NCBI GenBank assembly: GCA_965369325.1
Contig: CBDUQI010000040.1
Location: 1-34,752, forward strand
Length of the DNA stretch: 34,752 nt
From: CBDUQI01 sp965369325
GTDB lineage: Bacteria; Pseudomonadota; Gammaproteobacteria; Steroidobacterales; JBCBZW01
Reading direction: 5' to 3'
The first letter of the stretch is position 1. Every line of letters begins with the position of its first letter. The position numbers and the translations under genes are program-made. The notes beneath the pieces were generated by a model. The model ran no database searches and was not told where the DNA came from. It worked only from the letters and a program-made list of their open reading frames with translations. This document shows positions 7,226 to 15,993 of this stretch, one piece after another.

Positions 7226-8422
7226 TCAGGCCCCGAATGCGTCGTACGGAGCAAACGCCTCGTCCACCCGATCCCGGTCAATCGCATAGTCGTCCAGCGA
7301 ATATTGATGCGCAGATGGACTATGTGTGCGCCGCTGTTGGTCCAAATACTCGCGCATGGCCCGCTCGGCCGGCTCAGACAGCGACAGGCCGGCCGCAGTG
7401 TAAACCCGGTCAAAGCACGCCATCGGATCGTCCATCAGACCGGAGAACTCAATGTCGATAAAGCCCGCCGCCTCCATGCGCTTGCGCGCGGCCACATTGC
7501 GCGCCAGCGCCTGCTCCAAATAACCCATCGCAATCTGGCCGACCTGGTGATTGTCCACCGACCCCATAATGGGTCCGTACGCGGCAGCGGTCAGACTGCA
7601 GAAGGACGCCACACATTTTTCCGGGTCGCGATGCTGTTGAACAATCAGCGCATCCGGGAACACTTCACCAATGGCATCCACGGCCCACATGTGAAACGGG
7701 GTCTTTAGTACCCATCGCTGGGCCGGCGCCCACCACTGCAACAAACGCAATTGGTCTGCGTACGTAGTGTAGGCCTCCCGCCATTGCGCGTCGGTGCAGG
7801 TTTCCAACCACTTGAGGTAGCTGATGACCGGCGCGTAAAACATATAGCTGTGTGAAAGCAGTGAGGTTTCCAGAAGGCCAAAACACTCCTCGGGCACATC
7901 GACGCCCGAAGGGTGGATGAGGGCCAGTTCGGGCGTGAACTTCTCCCGCGCGTCAATGTATCGCTGCGCAACAGCTACGCGGTAATCCTGCTGAAAGTAC
8001 TGCGGATCGCCCTGGTACTCAGGCTCCAACGGCGAGGCCTGCAAGGCTTCCCACAGCCGGCTGGTGCGCACCTCCGGGTCTTGCGCCAGCAATCGATGCA
8101 GCAGCGTGGTGCCCGAGCGAAACGGCGCGATGAGAAAAATCGAGCGGCTCAGCGGCAACTGACCAATGGGCTCGTGTTGAGCCAGATGATTGTTTAGGCG
8201 CAAGCGTTTAACCAGCGTCTCCACTAGCATCCGCTGAGCACGGCGGCGGCCGATAAAGTGCAGCTGATCCGAGGCCTGCGCTAGCGACTCGCACAATGGC
8301 GCCAAACCGGCGCAGGATTCAAGATCCGCCGGCGCTCCGGTGCCGGCTTCGGTACACGAAGTCTCAATCAGTTCAGGGACCGAAAACAGTCCGTTATGCG
8401 CGCCCAGATTGCGTTTCGCCAT
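7226..8422 (-). CDS. Sulfotransferase family protein (PAPS-dependent)
   Basis: A 398-aa cytoplasmic protein expected to transfer sulfate from PAPS to an unknown hydroxyl acceptor. The 5'-phosphosulfate loop is clear as PFRSGTT at 100-106, and the 3'-phosphate binding segment is VQQHRDPEKCVASF near R265 and S273. VPEECFGLLE and VLKTPFHMWAVDA fit the bacterial Sulfotransfer_3 group, whose members are mostly uncharacterised. I use the ATG at 8422, which has AGGGGG 11 nt upstream. The frame stays open to 8629, but that part is low-complexity G/W/R-rich and looks non-coding. It is divergent from the LonH-like protease and precedes the RraA-family gene. Confidence 0.85.
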   Translation of the reverse strand: MAKRNLGAHNGLFSVPELIETSCTEAGTGAPADLESCAGLAPLCESLAQASDQLHFIGRRRAQRMLVETLVKRLRLNNHLAQHEPIGQLPLSRSIFLIAPFRSGTTLLHRLLAQDPEVRTSRLWEALQASPLEPEYQGDPQYFQQDYRVAVAQRYIDAREKFTPELALIHPSGVDVPEECFGLLETSLLSHSYMFYAPVISYLKWLETCTDAQWREAYTTYADQLRLLQWWAPAQRWVLKTPFHMWAVDAIGEVFPDALIVQQHRDPEKCVASFCSLTAAAYGPIMGSVDNHQVGQIAMGYLEQALARNVAARKRMEAAGFIDIEFSGLMDDPMACFDRVYTAAGLSLSEPAERAMREYLDQQRRTHSPSAHQYSLDDYAIDRDRVDEAFAPYDAFGA

Positions 8423-8691
8423 GTTGTGATCGACCCCCTGAAAGTTAGCCGCCAAGTCTGCGTCAAAACCGCATGCAAAACCAGTGACCGGGTCAACCCC
8501 GGCCAACGCTTGCCGACGCCGACCAGTCCATACCGGAGCCACCCACAGGCCAACGAATCCACCACGGCCACCCCACCCAGCGGCCAATAAGTCCACTGCG
8601 ACCGGCCCGGCACGCAAAACGCCCCGCAACCGGGCTACAATTGTCGTCAGAGAACCCGCCTCTGGCCCTTACCCTGGAGAGCTGCTCGCTC
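8423..8691. other. Divergent intergenic region, sulfotransferase / LonH-like protease
   Basis: About 270 bp between divergent genes. No credible small gene is seen. On plus, TACAAT at 8636-8641 is a possible -10 for the protease, but no good -35 lies 16-18 bp upstream. GGAGAG at about 10 nt before the ATG at 8692 serves as its ribosome binding site. Confidence 0.4.
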
Positions 8692-11112
8692 ATGCAATCA
8701 ACCCGTTTGCCTACCAGGGCCCTGCGCTGGACCGTTAGCGAAGATGCGTTTGATTTCCAGAGCACCGCATCGCTCGCGCCCAACAGTGCCATTCGCGGAC
8801 AGTCGAACGCGCGCGAAGCGCTGGAGTTTGGCGTGGACTGCCACGCGCCAGGGCAAAACGTCTACGTGCGTGGCCCGCTCGGCTCCGGCCGGTTCACGAT
8901 GGTGCGCCAGGCGTTGGAGCAGGCACGTGCGCCGGCCTGCGAGCTGCGCGACCGCTGCTACGTTAATAATTTTCAGCACCCTGCCAAACCCCGGTTGATT
9001 TCACTGCCTGCTGGGCGCGGCCGTGGTCTGCGAACCCGATTGCGCGAGCTCGGCGAGTTTATCGCTGAGGGCCTGCCGCGCGCACTGGATGCGGAGGCAC
9101 TGATTGCCGAACGTACCAGCATTCAGCAGGAGATCCAGAAACAAATGGATGCGCTGACCAACCCGCTGGAGCAGGAACTTGAGCACGCGGGCATGAAGCT
9201 AGTGCCTGTACAGCAGGGTCAGCACACGCAATTGATGATTTTCCCGCTGGTGGAAGGCGAGCCGGTACCGCCACCACAAATGCGCGCCATGGTGCGCGAT
9301 GGCAAAGTCACTGAGGCGCAGCTGCAACGCTTTGAAAAAGACTACCCGCAGTACCAGAAACGGCTGCGCACAATCAGCATGCAGATCATCGAGCAGCAGC
9401 AGGAAGGCATGGAGCGAATTCAGAATATTAATCAGAACACGGCTCGGGATGTGCTGCAGGGGTTGACGGCAAGTATCGCGGCACGCTTCGCGTACGAGGG
9501 CGTACGCGAGTTCCTGGATGAGGTGATCGACGATGTGATCGAAACTCGCCTGCACCCCAGCGATTCAATGCCCGACCCGATGCACCGCTACGGACTGAAC
9601 ATTGTGCATGAGCACGCTGCCGACGCCGGCGCACCGGTGGTGGTTGAGCACACCCCAAGTCTGCAAAACCTGATCGGCTCAGTGGAGCTAAAATGGGGCC
9701 CGCAAGGCCCGATCGGCAGCGACTATCAGGGCATCCGCAGCGGCTCGCTGCTACGGGCCGACGGCGGCTATTTGGTGCTCAACGTGATGGAGCTGTTAAT
9801 GGAGCCCGGCGCGTGGCGAGCGTTAATGCGCACACTGCGCACTAGCAAACTGGAGGTCGTGCCGCCAGATTCCGGCTGGTATCGCCCGCAGTCGTTTGTC
9901 TCCCCGGAGCCGATTGATCTTAAGGTGCGCGTTATTCTGATTGGCGACGCCGGCACCTTTTACAAGTTGGACACGCACGATCCGGACTTTGGCGATCTGT
10001 TCAAAGTGCTGGTGGATTTTGATCACGAGATTACCCGGGACGCCGAGGGCCTGCAGCACTACGCGGCTACCCTGGCGCACGTCGCGGCCACTGAGCAGCT
10101 ACCGCATTTTGAGCGGGATGCGGTGATCGCACTGTGCGAGCATGGGGCACGCGTTGCCGGCCATGCGGGCAAAATCACTGCGCGCTTCGGGCGCATTGCG
10201 GACATCGCGCGCGAGGCGGCCTACCTGGCGCAACGCGAGGGCAACCAACTCACCCGTGGCGAGCATGTGCGCCAAGCGGTCGTGCGCACACGCAAACGTG
10301 CCAGCCTGCCGTCCACCAAATTCCGTGACCTGATCCATCGTGGCACCATCCGCCTGGAGACCAGCGGCACCGCCGTTGGCCAGATCAACGGGCTGGCCGT
10401 GATCAGTTCCGGCCCGCTGACCTATGGCTTCCCGGCGCGCATCACCAGCAGCATCGCGCCCGGCCGCGCCGGCCTGATCAACATCGAAGGCCAAGCATCG
10501 CTCTCGGGCAGCATCCACACTAAAGGCTTCCATATTATCGGGGGGCTGCTGCGCCATCTATTGAGTAGCGAACACCCGCTGGCCTTCTCTGCCTCTATTG
10601 CATTTGAGCAGAGTTACGGTGGGATTGACGGCGATTCGGCCTCGGGCGCGGAAATCTGCTGCCTGTTGAGCGCCCTGACCGGTATCCCGATTCGCCAGAA
10701 CCTTGCCATGACCGGCGCGATTGATCAGCGCGGACACATCATGGCCATTGGCGGCGTGAACGAGAAGATTGAAGGCTTTTTCGATACTTGCCAGCACTTT
10801 GGCCTCACCGGTGAGCAGGGTGTGATTATCCCAAAGTCCAATGCAGGGGATCTGATGCTGATGCCTGAGGTGGTCGCTGCCTGCGACCGCGGCGAATTTC
10901 ATATTTACGCTGTCGAAACAGTGCACGAGGCACTGGAAGTGCTCACTGGCCGGTCCGCTGGACAGATGAGCGAGGGCGAGTACGCACCCGACAGCATCCT
11001 GGGTGCGGCCCGCGCGGAGGCGCGCCTTTACTGGGAGCGCACGCTCAGCTCACCCGCCCAATTGGCCCGTCTTGTGGCACAGGAACAAGACGAGGACGGC
11101 ACGAACGCTTAA
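8692..11112 (+). CDS. Lon-like protease, LonH/COG1067 type (AAA_32 plus Lon peptidase)
   Basis: An 806-aa second Lon-family protein, related to E. coli YcbZ (LonH) and distinct from classical Lon. The N-terminal half is AAA_32-like and the C-terminal part is a Lon peptidase. The dyad is S649 (GDSASGAE) and K692 (GGVNEK). The 43-residue spacing equals that of Lon (S684/K727 in this window). Nucleotide motifs are degraded: the P-loop is GPLGSGRF (61-68) with Arg for the usual Lys, and the Walker B position reads GYLVLN instead of ending in Asp-Glu. ATP use is therefore doubtful, though this may be normal for the family. I prefer the ATG at 8692 with GGAGAG upstream; a TTG at 8641 would add 17 residues. 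It stops 27 bp before the SDR gene. Confidence 0.9.
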   Translation: MQSTRLPTRALRWTVSEDAFDFQSTASLAPNSAIRGQSNAREALEFGVDCHAPGQNVYVRGPLGSGRFTMVRQALEQARAPACELRDRCYVNNFQHPAKPRLISLPAGRGRGLRTRLRELGEFIAEGLPRALDAEALIAERTSIQQEIQKQMDALTNPLEQELEHAGMKLVPVQQGQHTQLMIFPLVEGEPVPPPQMRAMVRDGKVTEAQLQRFEKDYPQYQKRLRTISMQIIEQQQEGMERIQNINQNTARDVLQGLTASIAARFAYEGVREFLDEVIDDVIETRLHPSDSMPDPMHRYGLNIVHEHAADAGAPVVVEHTPSLQNLIGSVELKWGPQGPIGSDYQGIRSGSLLRADGGYLVLNVMELLMEPGAWRALMRTLRTSKLEVVPPDSGWYRPQSFVSPEPIDLKVRVILIGDAGTFYKLDTHDPDFGDLFKVLVDFDHEITRDAEGLQHYAATLAHVAATEQLPHFERDAVIALCEHGARVAGHAGKITARFGRIADIAREAAYLAQREGNQLTRGEHVRQAVVRTRKRASLPSTKFRDLIHRGTIRLETSGTAVGQINGLAVISSGPLTYGFPARITSSIAPGRAGLINIEGQASLSGSIHTKGFHIIGGLLRHLLSSEHPLAFSASIAFEQSYGGIDGDSASGAEICCLLSALTGIPIRQNLAMTGAIDQRGHIMAIGGVNEKIEGFFDTCQHFGLTGEQGVIIPKSNAGDLMLMPEVVAACDRGEFHIYAVETVHEALEVLTGRSAGQMSEGEYAPDSILGAARAEARLYWERTLSSPAQLARLVAQEQDEDGTNA

Positions 11113-11139
11113 CCCCATTCTCCCGAACAGGATATCGGC

Positions 11140-11925
11140 TTGACTTATATAAATGACTTATTCTCTCTTGAGGGGAAAACTGCGTTGGTCACCGGCGGCT
11201 CACGCGGCATCGGCGCGATGATCGGCGAGGGCCTGCTAAGGGCCGGCGCACGTGTGTATCTAAGTGCGCGCTCGCAGGACGATTGCGAACAACGTGCCGC
11301 CAAGCTCTCAGCCTATGGCGAGTGCATCGCGCTACCCGGCGACGTCTCAACGCTGGCAGGCATCGAGGCACTGGTGACCGCTTATGGAGAGAAACAGCGC
11401 AAGCTCGACCTGCTGGTCAACAATGCCGGCACCTCATGGGGTGCGCCGATCGACGAGTACCCGGAGGCCGGTTGGGACAAGGTCATGGACCTTAACGTCA
11501 AAGGTGCGTTCTTTCTTACCCAAAAGTTGCTGCCCAAGTTACGCATGAGCGCCTCCGCCCAGGATCCCGCGCGGGTCATCAACATTGGATCGATTTCCGG
11601 CATCATCGCGGAAAGTCTGTCGGCGTATGCCTATGGACCCAGCAAAGCGGCAATCAACCACCTAACCCGTCAACTGGCAGTGGATCTTGCCGCCGACAAC
11701 ATCAACGTCAACAGTATTGCGCCGGGATTTTTCCCCAGCAACATGACCTCATGGCTGGTGGATGATGAGGACAACACCAAACAAATGCTCGCCCGTATCC
11801 CGCGCGGACGCTACGGCGAGCCGCAGGACATTATTGGCCTGATGCTGCTTATCTGCTCACGTGCCGGCGCTTACATGACCGGCAACGTGATCCCGCTAGA
11901 TGGCGGGCTCGCACTCAGGGGCTAG
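11140..11925 (+). CDS. SDR-family NAD(P)-dependent oxidoreductase, RhlG-like
   Basis: A classical short-chain dehydrogenase of 261 aa: TGGSRGIG cofactor loop at 18-25, NNAG at 94-97, catalytic Tyr165 and Lys169 in YGPSK, and S151/S153 in GSISG. VNNAGTSWGAPIDEYP, SASAQDPARVINIGS and GAYMTGNVIPLDGG resemble RhlG of Pseudomonas, a beta-ketoacyl reductase-like enzyme. The substrate here is unknown. The start is a TTG at 11140: AGGA lies 7 nt before it and the next in-frame Met falls inside the Rossmann core. It is followed after 5 bp by the amidohydrolase, and with the DUF1330 gene forms a tight three-gene unit. Confidence 0.9.
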   Translation: MTYINDLFSLEGKTALVTGGSRGIGAMIGEGLLRAGARVYLSARSQDDCEQRAAKLSAYGECIALPGDVSTLAGIEALVTAYGEKQRKLDLLVNNAGTSWGAPIDEYPEAGWDKVMDLNVKGAFFLTQKLLPKLRMSASAQDPARVINIGSISGIIAESLSAYAYGPSKAAINHLTRQLAVDLAADNINVNSIAPGFFPSNMTSWLVDDEDNTKQMLARIPRGRYGEPQDIIGLMLLICSRAGAYMTGNVIPLDGGLALRG

Positions 11926-11930
11926 GGTAG

Positions 11931-13856
11931 ATGAGCGCGGCTGATACCGCTCGCTGGGATGTACTGATTCGCGGCGCACGCGTGTTTGATGGCACGGGGA
12001 CGGCGCCTTCCATCGAGGATGTGGCCATCGCCGAGGGCAAAGTCGCCGCCCGGGGTGCAGCTCTGTGTGCGGACGGTGCACGCACAGTGCTCAATGCCAA
12101 TGGGCAATGGCTGATGCCGGGGTTGCTCGATATCCATACCCACTTCGACCTTGAGGTTGAGATCGCGCCGGGGCTAAGCGAGGCCATACGCCACGGCACC
12201 ACCACAGTGGTGGTGGGCAATTGCAGCCTGGGGGTCGCCTTCGGCAATCAACGCCGCGTCGTGGATGATATGGCGCAAGATCCTATCGTCGATTGCTTCG
12301 CGCGGGTGGAGAACGTGCCCAAAAGCGTCCTGCGCAAAGTAGCCGACCAGGCGACCTGGCACACCACCGGGGAGTATTTGCAGCACCTTGACAGCCTGCC
12401 ACTGGGCCCGAATATCGTCCCGTTGCTACCGCACTCCATGTTGCGCATCGAGGTCATGGGGCTGAACGCCAGCGTCACCCGGCCTGCACGTAGCGATGAG
12501 CTGCAACGCATGAGCGCGCTGCTGGATGAGGCGATGGCGCAGGGATACGCGGGATTCTCCACCGACGCGCTGCCGTTCCACTATTTGTCTAATGACCCGA
12601 ACCGCCAGCGGCGTATTCCGGGCCAGCACGGCTCGTATCATGAGCTAAAAACGCTCACCCAAGTGGTACGCAAATACGACCGGGTTTGGCAGGCGACGCC
12701 TCCCAAAGACAAACTGCTGCAGATCGTGCGCAACCTCAGCCTCACCAGCGGCCGATTGTTTGGCCAGCCGCTGCGGGTAACCATGGTGGCTGCGCTGGAT
12801 GTCGCCACCAACCGCACACTGGCGCCGCTGGGTGTGCTGCTCGCTCGCGTACTCAACTCGCGCCTGCTACAGGGGCATTTCAAATTACAGGCGCTTGCGG
12901 GCAAGTTCAAAATCTGGAGCGATGGCGCGCTGAACCCCATCTTTGAGGAAATTGAAGAGCTACGCGAGCTGAACGAGACCGACCTGGAAGACCGGGCCGC
13001 GCGTCAGCGCATCCTGAACGATCCACAGTTTGCTCAGCGGTTTCGGCGCATGTGGCATATCGGCAAGCGCGGATTCAACCTGGCACGCATCAAACGCTGG
13101 CTGCGCCGCGAGGACTTCACCTTCAGCCGCGAGCTGTCTGACATGACGGTAGACACCTGCCCGGTCGCCGCCTGGCAGGGTCAGACGCTCGCACAGATCT
13201 ACCATCGGGCCCGCGACGCCCGCCACAGCTCAACCGCTGCCACCACCGCGCAAGAGCAGGCGGCGTTCGAGCGGATGGCAGGCAGTCTTGATGATGAGGC
13301 GGATTTCTTTTTGCATCTGCTGCGCGAGTACGACACCGACCTGATCTGGACCATGATTCCAGCCAATCACGATGCCAGCAAAATGGAATCTCTGCTGATG
13401 AACCCCATCTTGCTACCCGGGTTTAACGACTCCGGGGCCCATCTGACCAATATGGCGTTTTATGACTGCAATCTACGCGCCCTCCAAATCGCGCAGCGCC
13501 GCGGTGAGCAGGCCGTCGCTTTTACTGTCAGCCGGCTAACGCGCGAGCCGGCGCAGTTCTTCAATCTGCAAGCAGGTTCAATGCGAATCGGCGATCGCGC
13601 TGACCTAGTACTGCTCGACCCCCAGGCGTTGTCTCAATACGATGCCGAAGCCAACATTCAACGCGTCTTTCGTCAAGACTTTAACCACCACCAGTTAGTC
13701 AACCGCTCGGATGGCATCATTACCAGCGTGTGGGTGGCAGGCTCACTGGCCTGGGATGCGAACGGACCCGCAGCCGGGCTCGGCACACAGCCCAAGGGAC
13801 GGTTGCTGCGCGCTGGTGCCACCCCCCTAGCCTTGCATAGCGCACAAGCGGCCTAA
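11931..13856 (+). CDS. Amidohydrolase, N-acyl-D-amino-acid deacylase type
   Basis: A 641-aa metal-dependent amidohydrolase. After a beta-strand N-terminal subdomain (DVLIRGARVFDGTGTAP) comes the metal motif DIHTHFDLE with H69 and H71. GTTTVVVGNCS and the late FNDSGAHLTNMAFYD, holding the probable metal Asp, fit the D-aminoacylase/dihydroorotase-like group. It ends with the usual GSMRIGDRADLVLLD closing strand. It is longer than typical D-aminoacylases (about 480-500 aa), mainly through a charged helical insertion around residues 330-440. No signal peptide is seen, so it is likely cytoplasmic. The substrate is not shown by the sequence. It starts 5 bp after the SDR stop and ends 4 bp before the DUF1330 gene. 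Confidence 0.88.
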   Translation: MSAADTARWDVLIRGARVFDGTGTAPSIEDVAIAEGKVAARGAALCADGARTVLNANGQWLMPGLLDIHTHFDLEVEIAPGLSEAIRHGTTTVVVGNCSLGVAFGNQRRVVDDMAQDPIVDCFARVENVPKSVLRKVADQATWHTTGEYLQHLDSLPLGPNIVPLLPHSMLRIEVMGLNASVTRPARSDELQRMSALLDEAMAQGYAGFSTDALPFHYLSNDPNRQRRIPGQHGSYHELKTLTQVVRKYDRVWQATPPKDKLLQIVRNLSLTSGRLFGQPLRVTMVAALDVATNRTLAPLGVLLARVLNSRLLQGHFKLQALAGKFKIWSDGALNPIFEEIEELRELNETDLEDRAARQRILNDPQFAQRFRRMWHIGKRGFNLARIKRWLRREDFTFSRELSDMTVDTCPVAAWQGQTLAQIYHRARDARHSSTAATTAQEQAAFERMAGSLDDEADFFLHLLREYDTDLIWTMIPANHDASKMESLLMNPILLPGFNDSGAHLTNMAFYDCNLRALQIAQRRGEQAVAFTVSRLTREPAQFFNLQAGSMRIGDRADLVLLDPQALSQYDAEANIQRVFRQDFNHHQLVNRSDGIITSVWVAGSLAWDANGPAAGLGTQPKGRLLRAGATPLALHSAQAA

Positions 13857-13860
13857 GAAT

Positions 13861-14283
13861 ATGGCCCATCCACCCGGCTGGATGCAACAGATGATCGCGG
13901 CGATGAAATCGGTCCCAGCAGGCCGACCGATTGTGATGATTAATTTGCTCCGCTTTGCACCGCAAGCGAACTATTCGCCCGAGGCACAAGACCCACCGTG
14001 CTCCGGGCGCGAGGCCTATGCACGCTACTCCAAGTCAGCATTGCCACATGTGGCAGCAGTGGGCGGCGAGCTGGTGTGGCTGGGGTCCGTACACGCCGGC
14101 CTGATTCAACCGTCGAGCGAACGGTGGGATGAGGCTATTTTAGTGCGCTACCCGTCAATTTCAGCGTTTGTGCAAATGATCTCCAATCCGGAGTATCAGA
14201 AGGTGACCTACCATCGGGTAGCCGCGCTCAGTGACAGCCGTCTGCTGGCCTGCGAGCAGAGCGTCAGCACCAAACAAACCTAA
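13861..14283 (+). CDS. DUF1330 family protein
   Basis: A 140-aa protein with the look of DUF1330, a small dimeric alpha/beta-barrel (ferredoxin-like) family. Visible features are the first strand PIVMINLLRF, a GREAYARYSKSALPHVAAVGGELVW helix-strand unit, and RWDEAILVRYPS followed by FVQMISNPEYQ, where the family has its typical acidic and S/N-P-x-Y segments. The function of the family is not settled. It starts 4 bp after the amidohydrolase, so it is almost certainly translated with it. It is convergent with the histidine kinase, 33 bp apart. Confidence 0.82.
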   Translation: MAHPPGWMQQMIAAMKSVPAGRPIVMINLLRFAPQANYSPEAQDPPCSGREAYARYSKSALPHVAAVGGELVWLGSVHAGLIQPSSERWDEAILVRYPSISAFVQMISNPEYQKVTYHRVAALSDSRLLACEQSVSTKQT

Positions 14284-14306
14284 GGCGCGGCAAGGGCCAA
14301 CGCCTT
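14282..14306. terminator. Possible shared hairpin between convergent genes
   Basis: AAGGCG (14282-14287) pairs with CGCCTT (14301-14306) across a 13-nt loop in the 33-bp gap between the DUF1330 gene and the kinase. It overlaps the DUF1330 stop codon. There is no T-run on either side, so it may stop neither transcript efficiently by itself. Confidence 0.3.
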
Positions 14307-14316
14307 CGATCCCCGC

Positions 14317-15879
14317 TCAGATCGGCAGGGCCAAACGCACCAACCCACCGCCTCGGCGCTCGGTATCCACCGTTAACTCGCCGCCCAGCAGAGTCAGATT
14401 CTCACGCAGGCTGAACAGCCCGAAGCCGCTGGCGGGATTGTCCATCCCCTGCGGTCCGAAACCGCTGCCATCGTCCTCCACCTCCAATTGCAACAAAGGC
14501 CCCTGACACATCAGCCGGGTCACGATACGGCTCGCGTCGCCGTGTTTAATCGCATTTATCCACAGCTCGCGCACAGCGCGGAACAAAAAGGCCGATACGT
14601 CGCTTGGCATATCGTCGATGTCGGCAGTTTCAAACTGGAATCGAATGTCGTGCTCTTGCACCATTCTGTCGCTCAGCCAGCGCAACGCGGGCATCAGGCC
14701 AAGATGACGCAAAATCGGCGGGCTGAGATCAAAAATCAGCGTGCGGGTTTCGTTAATGACCTCTTCGTTGATCTTCAGCGCGCGCGAGAGGATATCGTCG
14801 TACTCATTGCCGGTCACCTCCTCTAGCTCATGCACGATCAAGCGCAACGCCATTAGCGATTGCAGCGTGGTGTCGTGCAGGCCCTCGGCGATGCGCCGAC
14901 GCTCATTCTGCTCCGCATCCACCAGCCGCACGGCCAGCTTGCGCAGTTTGTCCTGATAGTCCGTCAGCATCCGAGCACTGCGGTTGCGCTCGGTCACATC
15001 CTCCAGCACCCCCATGGACCAGACCACGTCTCCGTTGCGATCCAGTTGCGGGTTGGCGGACAGGAGCATTTCCAACACTTCGCCGTTGCGGGTGACGAAC
15101 TCCCGGTCCACGTTGCGTAGCGCCGTGGGGCTGGCTCCAATTTGCCGGTTTTCCCTCACCGAGTGGCAGGAAGGGCTGAGGAAGTCCCGCACCGGCCGGC
15201 CGATGACATCCTGCCGGAGGTAGCCCAACCGCTCCAGCCAGCCGTCACTCACCTGCACCAACCGGCTCTGCTCATCCACCGAGAACATCATCGCTGGTGT
15301 GCTCTCGTACAACTGCCGGAAACGCACCGACTGGCGCTCCAATGCCACGGACTGCTGGCGGCGCTTAATCCCGGCTTCAAGCAAGGCACCGAGCATCAGC
15401 GCCAGCGACTGCAGCGAGGCATGCTGCTCCAACGTTAACGTGCGTGGCCGCCGGTCCATTACCGCCAGCACGCCTCGACACTCACGATTGTCTGCAAACA
15501 AAGGAAAGCCGACGAAGAACCTTACCCCATCATCGGTGCCGTCCACGCGCTGGCGAAACCTGGAATCGGCCTGCACATCAGACACCAGTAACGGGCGGGC
15601 GTCCTCCACTGTGCCCTGACAAAACCGAATCAACCGGGCGAGCGCGCGGGCCCCGAGCCCGTGGCGCGCCTTGCTGAAATAGTGGCCTGACTGCACCAGC
15701 GCAATCGCACCCATTTGCGCACTACAAATAGCTGCTGCCAGGCGGACAGCCGCGTCGAATTCCGGCTCGGGATGCGTGTCCAGCATCGGCTCGCGCCGGG
15801 CCACCGGCGCAGAGGTAGCGTCAGTGGTCGATTTGACCGCTTGGTTGGCGGCAGTTCGTGGTTGCTGCTCTTTGCTCAT
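14317..15879 (-). CDS. Sensor histidine kinase, GAF-PAS-HisKA_3-HATPase
   Basis: A 520-aa cytoplasmic two-component kinase of the NarL-partner (HPK7) type. It has a GAF-like domain at about 40-170, a PAS/PAC domain at about 185-295 (MMFSVDEQSRLVQVSDGWL; VLEDVTERN), a short coil, then the dimerisation helix with phospho-acceptor H335 in ERRRIAEGLHDTTLQ. The ATPase domain has the N-box Asn442, DDGSGFG at 469-475 and GFGLFSLREN at 485-494. No transmembrane helix is seen, so the signal is probably internal. No response regulator lies next to it. I prefer the ATG at 15879 (MSKEQQ); an ATG at 15966 would add 29 residues without family support. Neither start has a strong SD. Confidence 0.88.
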   Translation of the reverse strand: MSKEQQPRTAANQAVKSTTDATSAPVARREPMLDTHPEPEFDAAVRLAAAICSAQMGAIALVQSGHYFSKARHGLGARALARLIRFCQGTVEDARPLLVSDVQADSRFRQRVDGTDDGVRFFVGFPLFADNRECRGVLAVMDRRPRTLTLEQHASLQSLALMLGALLEAGIKRRQQSVALERQSVRFRQLYESTPAMMFSVDEQSRLVQVSDGWLERLGYLRQDVIGRPVRDFLSPSCHSVRENRQIGASPTALRNVDREFVTRNGEVLEMLLSANPQLDRNGDVVWSMGVLEDVTERNRSARMLTDYQDKLRKLAVRLVDAEQNERRRIAEGLHDTTLQSLMALRLIVHELEEVTGNEYDDILSRALKINEEVINETRTLIFDLSPPILRHLGLMPALRWLSDRMVQEHDIRFQFETADIDDMPSDVSAFLFRAVRELWINAIKHGDASRIVTRLMCQGPLLQLEVEDDGSGFGPQGMDNPASGFGLFSLRENLTLLGGELTVDTERRGGGLVRLALPI

Positions 15880-15993
15880 TGACCAGAGTGATGGTGACGC
15901 GGTGGCGCTGCCGCATGGCAGAATCCAAACATAACACACCGCCAAGTCTGAGATCGCGCCGGGCATGAATCGGCGCGATCTCTAGCGGTGGAA

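Noticed and set aside
8423..8629. 69-residue N-terminal extension of the sulfotransferase
   Set aside because: Low-complexity Gly/Trp/Arg-rich sequence with no family similarity; the ATG at 8422 has a good SD.
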